DNA of 64,000 nucleotides from Streptomyces longispororuber (GTDB taxonomy: Bacteria > Actinomycetota > Actinomycetes > Streptomycetales > Streptomycetaceae): positions 22,941 to 86,940 of the forward strand of contig NZ_JAMOLN010000010.1 of NCBI RefSeq assembly GCF_024448165.1. Direction: 5' to 3'. The position numbers and the translations under genes are program-made. Under the pieces are notes generated by a model. It was not told the origin of the DNA. It saw only the letters and a list, made by a program, of their open reading frames with translations, and did not search any database. Numbering within the stretch: the first letter of the stretch is position 1; every line of letters starts with the position of its first letter. Shown here piece by piece: positions 25,535-34,388 of this stretch.

Positions 25535-26208
25535 TGCTGCCCCAGGCCTTCGGCCGCGGCGATGCGCGCGATGTCCTGCGGCGAACCGGCCATGATGGTG
25601 CGGGCGTTGGCGGTCACCACGTCGACGGGCCAGTCCCACCAGGCAGCGCGCAGCAGCTGTTCGACGGCCTGGTCATCGAAGCGCTGCCTGATCGCCCTGG
25701 CCGGGTTCCCGCCCACCACGGTGTAGGGCGGCACGTCGGCCGTGACCACCGCGCCCGCCGCGATCACGGCACCGTCGCCGATCCGCACTCCGGGCATCAC
25801 CGTGGCTCCGTATCCGAACCACACGTCGTGGCCGACCACCGTGTCCCCGCGGCTCGGCATGCCGGAGACGATGTCGAGGGTGTGCTCGGCCCACCGGCCT
25901 CCGAACATGGTGAAAGGGAAGGTGGACACCCCCATCGACGGGTGGTCGGCACCCGCCATCAGAAATCTCGTACCCGTCGCGATCGCGCAGTACTTGCCGA
26001 AGATCAAGCGCTCCGGGCCGTAGGCGTACAGCACATTGCGCTCTACGAAGTCGGTCGCGCCGTCGGGGTCGTCGTAGTACGTGAAGTCACCCGCCACGAC
26101 ATGGGTCCCGGTGACCAGTGGCTTCAGGAAGACGACCCGTTCGTGAGCCGGCAATGGATGGAGGGTGGCGGGGTCGGGGGTGTGCACAGAATTCCGGTCA
26201 GACGTCAC
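25531..26208 (-). CDS. vat: Vat-type streptogramin A O-acetyltransferase homologue
   Basis: This 225-residue protein belongs to the left-handed beta-helix xenobiotic acetyltransferases (Vat/CatB). They transfer acetyl from acetyl-CoA to the hydroxyl of type A streptogramins. The family text is clear: [40 protein letters not shown] with the catalytic His in [59 protein letters not shown] and [14 protein letters not shown]. The layout matches Vat(D), including the WWDWPVDVV helix. The GTG at 26208 has GGAGAG eight bases upstream. It heads a two-gene operon with the lyase and is divergent from a LysR regulator. CatB-type chloramphenicol acetylation is a possible alternative. Confidence 0.87.
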   Translation of the reverse strand: MTSDRNSVHTPDPATLHPLPAHERVVFLKPLVTGTHVVAGDFTYYDDPDGATDFVERNVLYAYGPERLIFGKYCAIATGTRFLMAGADHPSMGVSTFPFTMFGGRWAEHTLDIVSGMPSRGDTVVGHDVWFGYGATVMPGVRIGDGAVIAAGAVVTADVPPYTVVGGNPARAIRQRFDDQAVEQLLRAAWWDWPVDVVTANARTIMAGSPQDIARIAAAEGLGQQ

Positions 26209-26333
26209 GCGGGAATCTCTCCATATCGGTTCCGACGGGGCAGGCAGGCAGCCCAAGGCGTGGGGCCCGAGGCTGCCGAACTGGCTTCGTCCCAGCATGC
26301 GGAGGGGGCGGCCCGGGAACAACAGCCGATCTT

Positions 26334-26348
26334 GTTAGGGTCGTTAAC
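26334..26348. promoter_or_regulatory. LysR-type binding box
   Basis: GTTA, seven bases and TAAC form a T-N11-A-type dyad in the 205-base region between the divergent acetyltransferase and LysR genes, 66 bases before the LysR start. It is AT-rich compared with its surroundings. Confidence 0.5.
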
Positions 26349-26413
26349 TCAGAAGTTCATGATCCGGGGCGTCCGAAGGCCGGATTCAGAGCCGAGCGGA
26401 GGGGCGGGGCGGG

Positions 26414-27307
26414 ATGGAACTGCGGGACATCGAGATCTTTCTGACGCTCGCGGAGGAACTCCACTTCGGCCGCAGCGCCGAACGCCTGAAGGTCTCCCCG
26501 GCACGCGTCAGCCAGGCGATCAAGAAGCAGGAACGTCGCATCGGCGCGCAGCTCTTCGAGCGGACCAGCCGGCACGTGCGCATGACTCCCCTCGGGGAAG
26601 AGCTGCACCAGAGGCTGAAGCCCGCTTACGACGACATCCAGGCGGCCATAGCTGAGGTGACGTCCATCGCCCGGCGGCCTGCCTCCACGCTGACCCTGGG
26701 CGTGATGGGCGCGCAGATGCATGAGATGCGCCCGGCGCTCGCCCGCTTCCGGGCCCGTCACCCGACCGTCGAGCTCCAGTTCAAGGAGGTGTTCTTCAGC
26801 GATCCGTTCGGAGCGCTGCGGGCGGGTGAGGTCGATACGGTGGCCACCTGGCTTCCGGTGCGTGAACCGGACTTGACCGTCGGCGTGGTACTGCGCGAGG
26901 AACCCCTGCGCCTGATGGTGGCCACGGACCATCCGCTTGCCGGGCAGGAATCGGTGAGCATGGAAGTGCTCGGCGACCACAAGTTGCCGCGCGTGGACGG
27001 CCCGCTTCCCGCCTATTGGGAGAGCACTGTCCTGCCGGTCTGTACACCGGCAGGGCGTCCGATCCGCCGAGGCCCAGCCGTCTCCACGTTCTACGAAGTC
27101 CTCGCTCTTGTCGCGGCTGGGGACGTCGTGTGCACCGTCCCAGATGAGGGGCGGCGTTACCACGCACAGCCTGACATCGTCTTTCTGCCCGTCCCCGATG
27201 CACCGCCCGTCCAGTGGGGCCTGGTCTGGCGCACGGACGGCGCGACCCCTCTGGTGCACGCACTCGCCGAAGCGGCGACGGAGCACGAGGGCCCGACGGC
27301 GCGGTAG
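26414..27307 (+). CDS. LysR-family transcriptional regulator
   Basis: The 297-residue protein has the LysR N-terminal winged helix (MELRDIEIFLTLAEELHFGR, then RLKVSPARVSQAIKKQERRI and LFERTSRHVRMT). A periplasmic-binding-protein-like effector domain follows, with LTLGVMGAQMHEMRPALARF and GEVDTVATWLPVREPDL. It is transcribed away from the vat-vgb pair and is the likely regulator of that pair. The GGGGCGGGGCGGG before the ATG contains no textbook ribosome site. Streptomyces LysR proteins of this type often control a divergent resistance or oxidoreductase operon; induction by a streptogramin is a hypothesis. Confidence 0.92.
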   Translation: MELRDIEIFLTLAEELHFGRSAERLKVSPARVSQAIKKQERRIGAQLFERTSRHVRMTPLGEELHQRLKPAYDDIQAAIAEVTSIARRPASTLTLGVMGAQMHEMRPALARFRARHPTVELQFKEVFFSDPFGALRAGEVDTVATWLPVREPDLTVGVVLREEPLRLMVATDHPLAGQESVSMEVLGDHKLPRVDGPLPAYWESTVLPVCTPAGRPIRRGPAVSTFYEVLALVAAGDVVCTVPDEGRRYHAQPDIVFLPVPDAPPVQWGLVWRTDGATPLVHALAEAATEHEGPTAR

Positions 27308-27537
27308 GGGCGGCACCTTCGCCCAAGGCAACGCCGTCGTCGTCGAACTCACCGACGACGCCCCGTTCCACCGCCTCGTCGTGGAGGCTGCCGCCCCGCG
27401 AGCCACCCTGGCCCTCGTCGATGACGCCGTCCCGAACTGACCCGCTGGCCGCAGGCCTTCGGCACAAGGACAGGCGTCGCAGCCGTCGCGGCGCCAGTGG
27501 CGGGCACGCCAGCGGTGGGGTCTCGGCCTGGCTGCAA

Positions 27538-27831
27538 CTACCGCGCAGTGTCCGTGCCGTTCGGGGGATCGAATACGCAGAACTCGCTACCCTCCGGGTC
27601 GGCAACGACGATCCAGCGAAAGCCGTGATCGCTGAGATGCATGCGGTTCTTGCCCAACTTCGGTTCTGGAACGTGTTGCAGGAGAAGGGTCGGTGCAGGA
27701 GTGGCCCGACCAGGGCTCAGGTAGGGAGGTCCGTGGAAGCCGCGCTGGTAGTCCAACGGAGCGAGCGCGGCGAGCCAGAAGTCGGCTTGCGCTTCGGTGT
27801 CGACACAGTCCAGCGTCACAACGATCTGCAT
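27538..27831 (-). CDS. VOC (glyoxalase-fold) protein with internal deletion
   Basis: The 97-residue frame begins MQIVVTLDCVDTEAQADFWL and includes APTLLLQHVPEPKLGKNRMH and GFRWIVVADPEGSEFCVF. These are the ends of the two halves of a one-domain VOC protein of about 130 residues. The segment between KNRMHL and HGFRWIV, normally some 30-35 residues with a strand and helix, is missing although the frame stays open. The usual metal or substrate site is therefore incomplete. It may be a pseudogene without a stop, or a divergent short form. No good ribosome binding site is visible before the ATG. Confidence 0.5.
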   Translation of the reverse strand: MQIVVTLDCVDTEAQADFWLAALAPLDYQRGFHGPPYLSPGRATPAPTLLLQHVPEPKLGKNRMHLSDHGFRWIVVADPEGSEFCVFDPPNGTDTAR

Positions 27832-27849
27832 GGCGGAACGGTAGGAGGC

Positions 27850-28010
27850 TCAGTCCGCCCTGACGACCCATTCTTCGGCAGCCCCGACGATGCTGTCACT
27901 CTTCAGGCCCCGGGCATCCTCTGCGAGCCCGATCGACTGCGAGTTACCCATGGGGCCCCAGCCCCTGATCATCCAGCCTTGGTTGGTGATCTCGATTGTG
28001 AGGGGCGCCG
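27850..28010 (-). pseudogene. Short C-terminal fragment, family unknown
   Basis: The reverse strand carries a 50-codon open frame with PLTIEITNQGWMIRGWGPMG, NSQSIGLAEDARGLKSDS and AAEEWVVRAD before TGA. The codon choice is gene-like, but there is no start. I could not place the family. It lies between the VOC gene and the PemK-like gene, in the same direction as both. Confidence 0.3.
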
Positions 28011-28084
28011 AGGAGGCAACTGGCAGCGTCGATCACCTGGACGAGACCGACCATGCCGTCGTGAGCGTCCGTTTCCTTCTCCGC

Positions 28085-28417
28085 CTACCCGAGTCCACCG
28101 AGACGGAGGGCGTTCTCAATCTCGCTGAGTTTCGCGGAGGACAGGGCGCCCGCCCGCTCGATCAGGTCGTCCCGGGACACGGTGGTCAGCCACGTGCAAG
28201 GGGTAAAGCCCGGACGCGGGAACGCGACCCGAAGCACGCCTTCAAAGGGCAGCCCTTCCACGTCGCCTACTGCCACTTCGACGCCCAGACCGGTGATGTC
28301 GACACCCGCCCGAGCGACAACCTGCATCACCCTGATCCCGGACGCGTCGTCTCCCGACAGCAGCACGACCGGCCGCCGCTCGTCGAACTCCACCCACCAG
28401 ACTTCGCCACGTTGCAC
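28085..28417 (-). CDS. PemK/MazF-like protein
   Basis: The 110-residue product has the barrel text of the PemK/MazF toxin family: VQRGEVWWVEFDERRPVVLL, ASGIRVMQVVARAGVDITG, VGDVEGLPFEGVLRVAFP, CTWLTTVSRDDLIERAG and LSSAKLSEIENALRLGG. MazF-type proteins are ribosome-independent endoribonucleases that act on mRNA. The GTG at 28417 is used because AGGAGG lies just upstream; the longer frame adds Arg-rich nonsense. No antitoxin gene with a ribbon-helix-helix or AbrB start lies next to it, so it is either solitary or has lost its partner. Many actinobacterial relatives of this subgroup also occur alone, so toxicity is not assured. Confidence 0.75.
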   Translation of the reverse strand: MQRGEVWWVEFDERRPVVLLSGDDASGIRVMQVVARAGVDITGLGVEVAVGDVEGLPFEGVLRVAFPRPGFTPCTWLTTVSRDDLIERAGALSSAKLSEIENALRLGGLG

Positions 28418-28816
28418 ATGACCTCCTGACACAGGACGGCGCGCGGACGCTACGCAAGTGCGACGCGCTCTGGAGACGGGTGCGGCCATCCGTTGATCAT
28501 CGGTGTGTGAAGACAAACGATCTCACTGCGGCCGCATGTCTCAGCGTAGGCCCTGCCCGCTGGCAGGAGGCGTTCTGGGGCCTGATGAGCCGGACAGCAG
28601 GACGGTGTGCACGGGTCGAACCCCGTATCCCGGTCTGGAAGTTGGCGCTCGTACCGCTGTCTGACCTGCCGCGCAAGAACTGCTGGACTTGTCGGTCTGA
28701 TCCGCATGGCGGAGTTCGGTCTCGACCAGGCCATGACGGTCGCACGCCAGCGGGACTTCTCCCTGGCCAACCCTTCGAGAGCCTCGGAATCCCGTAAGAG
28801 CGAAGTGACTCGACGC
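28418..28816. other. Gap without a recognised gene
   Basis: About 400 bases between the PemK-like gene and the valS terminator contain no supportable ORF. A short stretch near 28618-28640 resembles a tRNA T arm but has no other tRNA parts. Confidence 0.35.
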
Positions 28817-28852
28817 AGCGATCCCCGGACGAGTCGTCGTCCGGGGATCGCT
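28817..28852 (-). terminator. Strong terminator of valS
   Basis: AGCGATCCCCGGACGA and its exact complement form a 16-bp perfect stem with the loop GTCG, starting 18 bases after the valS stop. No U tract follows, as is common in Streptomyces. Confidence 0.85.
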
Positions 28853-28870
28853 GAACTGCCTACCCGACGG

Positions 28871-31510
28871 TTACGCGGGCGGCAGGGTGTCGATCTGGTT
28901 CTGCAGCCGGACGATGTCCGCCTCGGCCTTCGCCAGGCGGCCACGGATCTTGTCCACCACGTTGTCCGGCGCCTTCGCCAAGAACGCCTCGTTGCCGAGC
29001 TTGCCCTCCGCCTGCGCCTTCTCCTTCTCCGCCGCGGCCAGATCCTTGGCCAGTCGCTTGCGCTCGGCCGCGACATCGATCGTGCCGGACAGGTCGAGCG
29101 CGACCGTGGCACCCGCGATCGGGAGCGTCGCGGTGGCGCTGAAGCTGTCGCCTTCCGGCTGCAGACGCAGCAGCTGACGGATGGCTGCCTCGTGCGCGGC
29201 GAGCGACGTGTCCGGCAGGTCCAGACGCGCAGGAACCTTCTGACCGGGCTGGAGACCCTGGTCGGCGCGGAAGCGGCGGACCTCGGTGATCACCTGCCGG
29301 AGGTTCTCGATCTCCGCCTCGGCCGCGGCGTCGCGGAAGGCGCTGTCCGCCGGCCAGTCGGCAAGGACAACTGTCTCGCGGCCGGTGAGCGTGGTCCACA
29401 GCGTCTCGGTCACGAACGGCACGACCGGGTGCAGCAGGCGCAGCGTCACGTCCAGGACTTCGCCCAGGACGCGGGCGGAAACCTTCGCCTGGTCGCCGCC
29501 GTCCATGAACGTCGTCTTGGACAGCTCGACGTACCAGTCGAAGACCTCGTCCCACGCGAAGTGGTACAGGGCGTCGGCGAGCTTCGCGAACTGGTAGTCG
29601 TCGTAGAGCGCGTCCGCCTCGGCCACGACCGTGTTGAGCCGGGACAGGATCCAGCGGTCGGTGGCCGACAGCCGCTCCGCCGGGGGCAGATCGCCTTCGA
29701 TCGTGGCGCCGTTCATCATCGCGAACCGCGTGGCGTTCCAGATCTTGTTGGCGAAGTTGCGGGACGCCTGGACCCAGTCCTCGCCGATCGGCACGTCCGT
29801 GCCGGGGTTGGCGCCGCGGGCGAGGGTGAAGCGCAGTGCGTCGGAGCCGTACTTGTCCATCCAGTCCAGCGGATTGACGGTGTTGCCGAAGGACTTCGAC
29901 ATCTTCTTGCCGTGCTCGTCGCGGACCATGCCGTGGAAGGCGATGGTGCGGAAGGGGACCTCGCCGTCCATCGCGTACAGGCCGAACATCATCATCCGGG
30001 CGACCCAGAAGAACATCAGGTCGTAGCCGGTGACCAGGACCGCGTTCGGATAGAACTTGGCCAGATCCTCGGTCCGGTCCGGCCAGCCCATGGTGGAGAA
30101 CGGCCACAGCCCGGAGGAGAACCAGGTGTCCAGGACGTCGGTGTCCTGCTCCCAGCCCTCGCCGCTCGGCGGCTGCTCGTCGGGACCGACGCACACGGTC
30201 TCGCCGTTCGGGCCGTGCCAGACCGGGATGCGGTGGCCCCACCACAGCTGACGCGAGATGCACCAGTCGTTGAGGTTGTCGACCCAGTCGAAGTAGCGCT
30301 GCGACAGGTCGGCCGGGTGGATGTTCACCCGCCCGTCGCGAACCGCATCGCCCGCAGCCTTGGCGAGCGTCTCGACCTTCACCCACCACTGCAGCGAAAG
30401 ACGCGGCTCCAGCGTCGTCTTGCACCGCGAGCAGTGCCCGACCGAGTGCACGTACGGCCGCTTCTCCGCGACGATCCGGCCCTCGGCCCGCATCGCGGCG
30501 ACGATCGCGGACCGCGCCTCGAACCGGTCGAGCCCCTCGAACGGCCCGTGCACGGTGATGATGCCGCGCTCGTCCAGGACCTCGATCGACTCCAGGCTGT
30601 GGCGCTGGCCGATGGCGAAGTCGTTCGGGTCATGCGCAGGGGTCACCTTGACGGCACCGGTGCCGAACGCCGGGTCGACGTGCGTGTCTGCGACGACAGG
30701 GATGGTACGCCCGGTCAGCGGCAGCGCGATCTGCTTGCCGATGAGGTGGGCGTACCGCTCGTCGTCCGGGTGCACGGCGACGGCAGTGTCACCCAGCATC
30801 GTCTCGGCGCGGGTGGTCGCGACGACGACCGTGTCCTCACCCTCGCCGTACGTCATGGAGACGAGCTCGCCGTCGTCGTCCTGGTAGTCGACCTCGATGT
30901 CGGAGATGGCCGTCAGACAGCGCGGGCACCAGTTGATGATGCGCTCGGCCTGATAGATCAAGCCCTCGTCGAACATCCGCTTGAAGACTGTCTGGACAGC
31001 GCGGGACAGGCCCTCGTCCATGGTGAAGCGGTCGCGGGTCCAGGCAACACCGTCACCGAGGCGCCTCATCTGCCCGGCGATCTGGCCACCGGACTCGGCC
31101 TTCCACTGCCACACCCGCTCGACGAACGCCTCACGGCCCAGGTCGTGCCGGGACTTGCCCTCCTTGGCGAGCTCACGCTCGACGACGTTCTGGGTCGCGA
31201 TGCCGGCATGGTCCATGCCGGGCTGCCACAGCGTCTCGTAGCCCTGCATGCGCTTACGGCGGGTCAGGGTATCGATCAGCGTGTGCTCGAAGGCGTGGCC
31301 CAGGTGGAGGGAGCCGGTGACGTTCGGCGGCGGGATGACGATCGTGTACGGCGGCTTGTCGCTCTTCGTGTCGGCGTCGAAGTAACCGCGCTCTACCCAG
31401 CGCTCGTACAGCGGCCCCTCTACCTTGGCCGGCGTGTACTGAGTCGGCAGTTCAGGGGTGCTGTTCGGCCCGCTCGTGGGGCGCTGAATGTTGTCGGTCA
31501 CACCAGCCAT
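28871..31510 (-). CDS. valS: Valyl-tRNA synthetase
   Basis: The 879-residue class I synthetase charges tRNA-Val with valine. The HIGH signature appears as [19 protein letters not shown] and the KMSKS loop as [14 protein letters not shown]. The editing domain contains [20 protein letters not shown] and [13 protein letters not shown]. The anticodon-binding region includes [16 protein letters not shown], and the family's C-terminal coiled coil is present ([20 protein letters not shown], then [20 protein letters not shown]). The start at 31510 ([11 protein letters not shown]) fits streptomycete relatives. It is the only strictly essential gene in the window, flanked by decayed accessory sequence, and is followed by a strong terminator. 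An inverted repeat occupies its leader. Confidence 0.97.
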   Translation of the reverse strand: MAGVTDNIQRPTSGPNSTPELPTQYTPAKVEGPLYERWVERGYFDADTKSDKPPYTIVIPPPNVTGSLHLGHAFEHTLIDTLTRRKRMQGYETLWQPGMDHAGIATQNVVERELAKEGKSRHDLGREAFVERVWQWKAESGGQIAGQMRRLGDGVAWTRDRFTMDEGLSRAVQTVFKRMFDEGLIYQAERIINWCPRCLTAISDIEVDYQDDDGELVSMTYGEGEDTVVVATTRAETMLGDTAVAVHPDDERYAHLIGKQIALPLTGRTIPVVADTHVDPAFGTGAVKVTPAHDPNDFAIGQRHSLESIEVLDERGIITVHGPFEGLDRFEARSAIVAAMRAEGRIVAEKRPYVHSVGHCSRCKTTLEPRLSLQWWVKVETLAKAAGDAVRDGRVNIHPADLSQRYFDWVDNLNDWCISRQLWWGHRIPVWHGPNGETVCVGPDEQPPSGEGWEQDTDVLDTWFSSGLWPFSTMGWPDRTEDLAKFYPNAVLVTGYDLMFFWVARMMMFGLYAMDGEVPFRTIAFHGMVRDEHGKKMSKSFGNTVNPLDWMDKYGSDALRFTLARGANPGTDVPIGEDWVQASRNFANKIWNATRFAMMNGATIEGDLPPAERLSATDRWILSRLNTVVAEADALYDDYQFAKLADALYHFAWDEVFDWYVELSKTTFMDGGDQAKVSARVLGEVLDVTLRLLHPVVPFVTETLWTTLTGRETVVLADWPADSAFRDAAAEAEIENLRQVITEVRRFRADQGLQPGQKVPARLDLPDTSLAAHEAAIRQLLRLQPEGDSFSATATLPIAGATVALDLSGTIDVAAERKRLAKDLAAAEKEKAQAEGKLGNEAFLAKAPDNVVDKIRGRLAKAEADIVRLQNQIDTLPPA

Positions 31511-31581
31511 TCTATGGCCCTGACATTCCTGGCTTCGCCTGACCGAAGCGGGCGGGCCGCCCCACGATCAGTTCAGAAAGG

Positions 31582-31632
31582 TGGCCGCACGAAGGAACTT
31601 CAAGTGTGACCAAGAACTTTCCCGTGCGGCCA
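31582..31632 (-). promoter_or_regulatory. Long stem-loop in the valS leader
   Basis: TGGCCGCACG pairs perfectly with CGTGCGGCCA across 31 bases, and inner GGAA/TTCC can prolong the stem. In the valS orientation it ends 72 bases before the start codon. It could be a terminator of an upstream transcript or a leader structure. I see no T-box sequence. Confidence 0.5.
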
Positions 31633-31811
31633 TGGTTCAGCCTATCCCTCCATCCCGGACAAGCGGCAATCCTCCCTGTTGGGCGCGGATTCCCGCTCCA
31701 CGGAACCAAACGACGAGTTGATTCCCGGCGAGCCCTGGGCAGTTGCGGACGCGTCTGGCGTAGCCGGGCACGTCCGCGAGGTCCAAGCGGTCGAATAGGG
31801 CGGCACCCGCG

Positions 31812-32090
31812 GATCAGTCGCGGGAGCAGCGACATGGCCAACTGCTGGACGGAACGGGTGAAGCGGCGCGGATCGTCGGGTGGTGCCATGTGGCGGATGA
31901 GGGCGCCGCCGTAGACAGTGAGGCGCCGGTCGACGCCCGCGGTCTGCATCTCGGCGGCGAACGCGTCCCGTTGCGCGGGCGGCATGATCGGGTCCTCCGA
32001 GCCGACCCCCGCCCACACGGGGCGGCGGATGCACGCCGCCGCGCCCGGTCGCCCGACGCCGATGCGGGGCACGGCTATCTTCCGCAGGAC
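31812..32090 (-). pseudogene. Chimera of a hydrolase fragment and a TetR C terminus
   Basis: On the reverse strand the text begins like the end of a dienelactone-type alpha/beta hydrolase (VGSEDPIMPPAQRDAFAAEM, then RRLTVYGGA). It switches without a frame change to ALIRHMAPPDDPRRFTRSVQ and QLAMSLLPRLIRG. The second part is the C terminus of a TetR regulator nearly identical to the one encoded at 42422-42997 (ALIRHMTPPDDPRRFTRSVQ). The junction lies in GGCGGCGCCCTC, a sequence both parents would share (hydrolase GGAL, TetR GAL). There is no start with a ribosome site and neither parent function can remain. Illegitimate recombination at this microhomology is the simplest origin. Confidence 0.6.
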
Positions 32091-32150
32091 TGGCTAGAGT
32101 TGGGGACCGTCGCCGTAGTGACCAGGAGTCAGCAGGTGGGCGAGGGGGCG
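32030..32150 (+). repeat. Dispersed repeat, copy 1 (copy 2 at 42245-42360)
   Basis: About 110 bases are similar, by eye around 80 percent, to 42245-42360. The best conserved parts are GCCGATGCG near the left end and GGGAGTCAGCA versus AGGAGTCAGCAG near the right end. Copy 1 ends in a short frame starting GTGGGCGAG after AGGAG, which may be the 5' end of a lost gene. Confidence 0.5.
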
Positions 32151-32188
32151 GCATCGTCCGTCGGCGAAGCAGCGTCTGGGGCACAGGC

Positions 32189-33436
32189 TCAGGGCCGGTA
32201 ACGCACGATCACCGCTCGGCTGAAGTTCGCGTCACCGGACGCTCCGAGTTCGGCCTTCCCTACACCCCAAGCTTCATCGGTGCCCGGCACCGCGGCGATC
32301 TCGGACAGCCTGAACACCTGCTTGCGGTCGGCCTCGGAGACCTTCCCGGTCACCCCGGCCAGATACGCGGGCCGTGCGATCCGGGTCACCTTCCCGTCTT
32401 CGCCGCGCACCCGCCTGGCGTCGAGAATCCCCGCGGGCAGCTCACTCGACTTGCTCCACTCCTCCCCGTCCCAGTGCAGAGCGCAGGGCCGGTCTCCGGG
32501 TGGCGTGTACCGAGGGCCGGTGTACGGGCCGTACTCGATCCCCATAGCCCACACGTCGTCGGCTGCGCGCGCCATGAGGCTGTGCACGGGGGTCCGGCAG
32601 CCGGGATACCGCGCGTCGTCCTTGTCCACGTCCGGCATCCTCTCCTCGCGCCAGCGCAGCCCGTCCCATCGCGCGGCCGCCAGCCGGAGTGGGCGCGGTT
32701 TCGGGTGGCCCGGGTCAGGCTTGTCCGCCAGATCCGCCGCAGGGTTGGGGGTGTCCCCCACCACCCACGGATCTCCTCCTGCCGTCTGGGCCGTGATGGC
32801 TTGGGGCTCCAGGGGCAGCCGGGTGGCGGTCCAACTGCGCCCGTCCCAGTGGCTGGCCGTCCGCTCCTTGTGCTCGCCCAGCACCCAGACGTCCGAGGGC
32901 CCGAGCACAGCGACGGCGTTCACTCTCCCCACCCGGGGTACCTCCACAACCCGCCAGCGGTCGCCGTCGAACCGAGCAGTGAGGGCAGTGGAGCGACTGC
33001 CAGGCCCGTGATCTGCCTGAGCGAACAACCAGACGCTGCCCCCGCCGGCGTGCAGAGTCGAGGACGCGCTGATCGTGCCGCCGTCCAGAGCGTCACGGAG
33101 ATCTGCCAGGACGTCATACTCCTGCCAGCGCGACCCGTCGAACCGGAGCATCTGCAGAGCCGGGCGACCGGCCCGGGCATCCTGGCGTACTGCCAAGGCC
33201 CAAGCGTCGCGTGGGGACACGGCTGCGATGTCGAACGCTTCGTTGCCGAAGGCGGTCCTGTTCGATACGTACTCGTACGTCCACCTCGCCGGTTGGGCGG
33301 TCGATGCCGCCCCGGCGCGGGGTCCGCCGCCGGGGGCACTGGCGGCGGGGCGCCCGTCCCCACCTGTTCCACACCCGGCGAGCAGAGCCACGCCGACGAG
33401 CATCACCACGCTGCTGGAGAGACGGGACATCGGCAT
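32189..33436 (-). CDS. Lipoprotein with beta-propeller-like repeats
   Basis: The 415-residue product has a lipoprotein signal (MPMSRLSSSVVMLVGVALLA, lipobox LLAGC) and is expected on the outer face of the membrane. The mature part repeats a short unit seen in WD-like extracytoplasmic propellers: DIAAVSPRDAWALAV, VAVLGPSDVWVLGEHK, ARAADDVWAMGIEYG, each followed by a W-G- or FDG-RW strand. Such proteins are frequent in Streptomyces and their ligands are unknown. The frame stays open for another 127 codons upstream, but those encode an unrelated transposase start, so the Met at 33436 (or 33430) is used. A fusion with that remnant at the DNA level is odd; no strong ribosome site is visible. Confidence 0.78.
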   Translation of the reverse strand: MPMSRLSSSVVMLVGVALLAGCGTGGDGRPAASAPGGGPRAGAASTAQPARWTYEYVSNRTAFGNEAFDIAAVSPRDAWALAVRQDARAGRPALQMLRFDGSRWQEYDVLADLRDALDGGTISASSTLHAGGGSVWLFAQADHGPGSRSTALTARFDGDRWRVVEVPRVGRVNAVAVLGPSDVWVLGEHKERTASHWDGRSWTATRLPLEPQAITAQTAGGDPWVVGDTPNPAADLADKPDPGHPKPRPLRLAAARWDGLRWREERMPDVDKDDARYPGCRTPVHSLMARAADDVWAMGIEYGPYTGPRYTPPGDRPCALHWDGEEWSKSSELPAGILDARRVRGEDGKVTRIARPAYLAGVTGKVSEADRKQVFRLSEIAAVPGTDEAWGVGKAELGASGDANFSRAVIVRYRP

Positions 33437-33547
33437 GTGCGGGATTCTATGCCCGGCAAAGTCGACCCTGTCATGCTGGATTACGGCTGACACTGCGGTT
33501 TCGCACGGTTCGAGATCGCTGTCTGGAACCCCGAACGCCCCTGGTTC

Positions 33548-33724
33548 AGCGAGGGCGAACCGGCGGCTCAGCTCGCGGCCCCGCGCCTCGATCAGGTCCT
33601 CCAGATCGTGGTGGGTCAGCGCGGCCGAGGCGGGGTCGGCCAACTCCTCGGTGAGGCGGCCGAAGGCCCTTGCGGCGGCGGCGAACCGATCGACGCCGGG
33701 CAAGGCGTCGTAGGGTTCCACCAC
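33548..33724 (-). pseudogene. N-terminal remnant of an ISKra4-type transposase
   Basis: The frame starts at a GTG and reads VEPYDALPGVDRFAAAARAF, later LTEELADPASAALTHHDLED and LIEARGRELSRRFAL, the usual N terminus of ISKra4 transposases of Streptomyces. It then runs into unrelated sequence leading to the lipoprotein gene. The DDE catalytic core is lost. The preceding accessory gene (33759-34319) sits 35 bases upstream, as in intact elements. This shows the left part of one element in its original order. Confidence 0.65.
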
Positions 33725-33758
33725 GGCTCTTCTTTCTTGGGTGCTTCGGTCTGGCTGG

Positions 33759-34319
33759 TTAACGCCGAAGCCAGAGAGAAGAGCCTTCATCGTTCCGGGA
33801 GTTGACCGGTTCCACACCGTCGCCGGGGTGGGCCACCGTGAACCGTCCGGGCTCGTCCTCGGTCAGCCGGCCCCGCTCCGCCAGCCGTTTCAGCTTCCCC
33901 CGCGTCCCCTCGATCCTTCCGGTCACCGCGGGCAGCCCGATCCGCGGCACGATCTGCTGGGCCTGCATCGGCTTCGCGGCGTCGGTAAGGACCTCGATGA
34001 TGTCCCGGTAGACATCCGGCAGCACCGCAGCCGACAGCCCCTGGCGCCAGTGCGGCACTGTGATCGCCCCGACCACCCGCACCCCGGGGTGCACCGGGTT
34101 CTCCGGCTCCGTGCCGCCGGCCACCGGTGCGGTCGCTCCGGACCCGTCCAGATCCATGATCACCTCGGCCACCGTCTCCCGGGCGATCCGCAGCCGCGAC
34201 CATGCCTCCCGCTCATCCTCCAGACGGGCCGTCAGCCGGGCGAGCTCCGCTTCGAGCGCCTCCACCCGGGCCCGGGCCACCGCCGCCCGCGCCTCCAACT
34301 CCCCGATCGGCGACCCCAT
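33759..34319 (-). CDS. IS accessory protein with coiled coil
   Basis: The 186-residue product begins MGSPIGELEARAAVARARVE, with a long coiled coil to about residue 60 (LEAELARLTARLEDEREAW). A winged-helix-like part follows (AAVLPDVYRDIIEVLTDA, then IVPRIGLPAVTGRIEGTRGK). A protein of this kind regularly precedes the transposase in streptomycete ISKra4-type elements; its role in transposition is not established. GGAGGAGG lies upstream of the ATG at 34319. The gene is intact although its transposase is not. The first 15 codons and upstream DNA are repeated at 35486-35577. Confidence 0.65.
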   Translation of the reverse strand: MGSPIGELEARAAVARARVEALEAELARLTARLEDEREAWSRLRIARETVAEVIMDLDGSGATAPVAGGTEPENPVHPGVRVVGAITVPHWRQGLSAAVLPDVYRDIIEVLTDAAKPMQAQQIVPRIGLPAVTGRIEGTRGKLKRLAERGRLTEDEPGRFTVAHPGDGVEPVNSRNDEGSSLWLRR

Positions 34320-34372
34320 CAGCGTCGCCTCCTCCACCCACACGGCAGAGACCCGACCACGCCGCCACCCTT
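34284..34372 (-). repeat. IS end, copy 1 of a direct repeat
   Basis: This 89-base segment (start of the accessory gene plus its leader to the presumed element end) is about 90 percent identical to 35486-35577 in the same orientation. Similarity stops in both copies after GACCACGCCGCCA, which probably marks the element end. Confidence 0.6.
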
Positions 34373-34388
34373 CATGCGCAGTCGTACG

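Noticed and set aside
28610..28650. tRNA T-arm-like sequence (GGTTCGACCC on the reverse strand)
   Set aside because: The stem/loop register does not fit a 7-base T loop and no acceptor, D or anticodon arms could be found.
28607..31609. 1000-codon plus-strand frame opposite valS
   Set aside because: It is a codon-bias shadow; the HIGH and KMSKS motifs are on the reverse strand.
31511..31811. T-box riboswitch upstream of valS
   Set aside because: There is a long hairpin but no T-box core sequence and no specifier-loop arrangement that I can identify.
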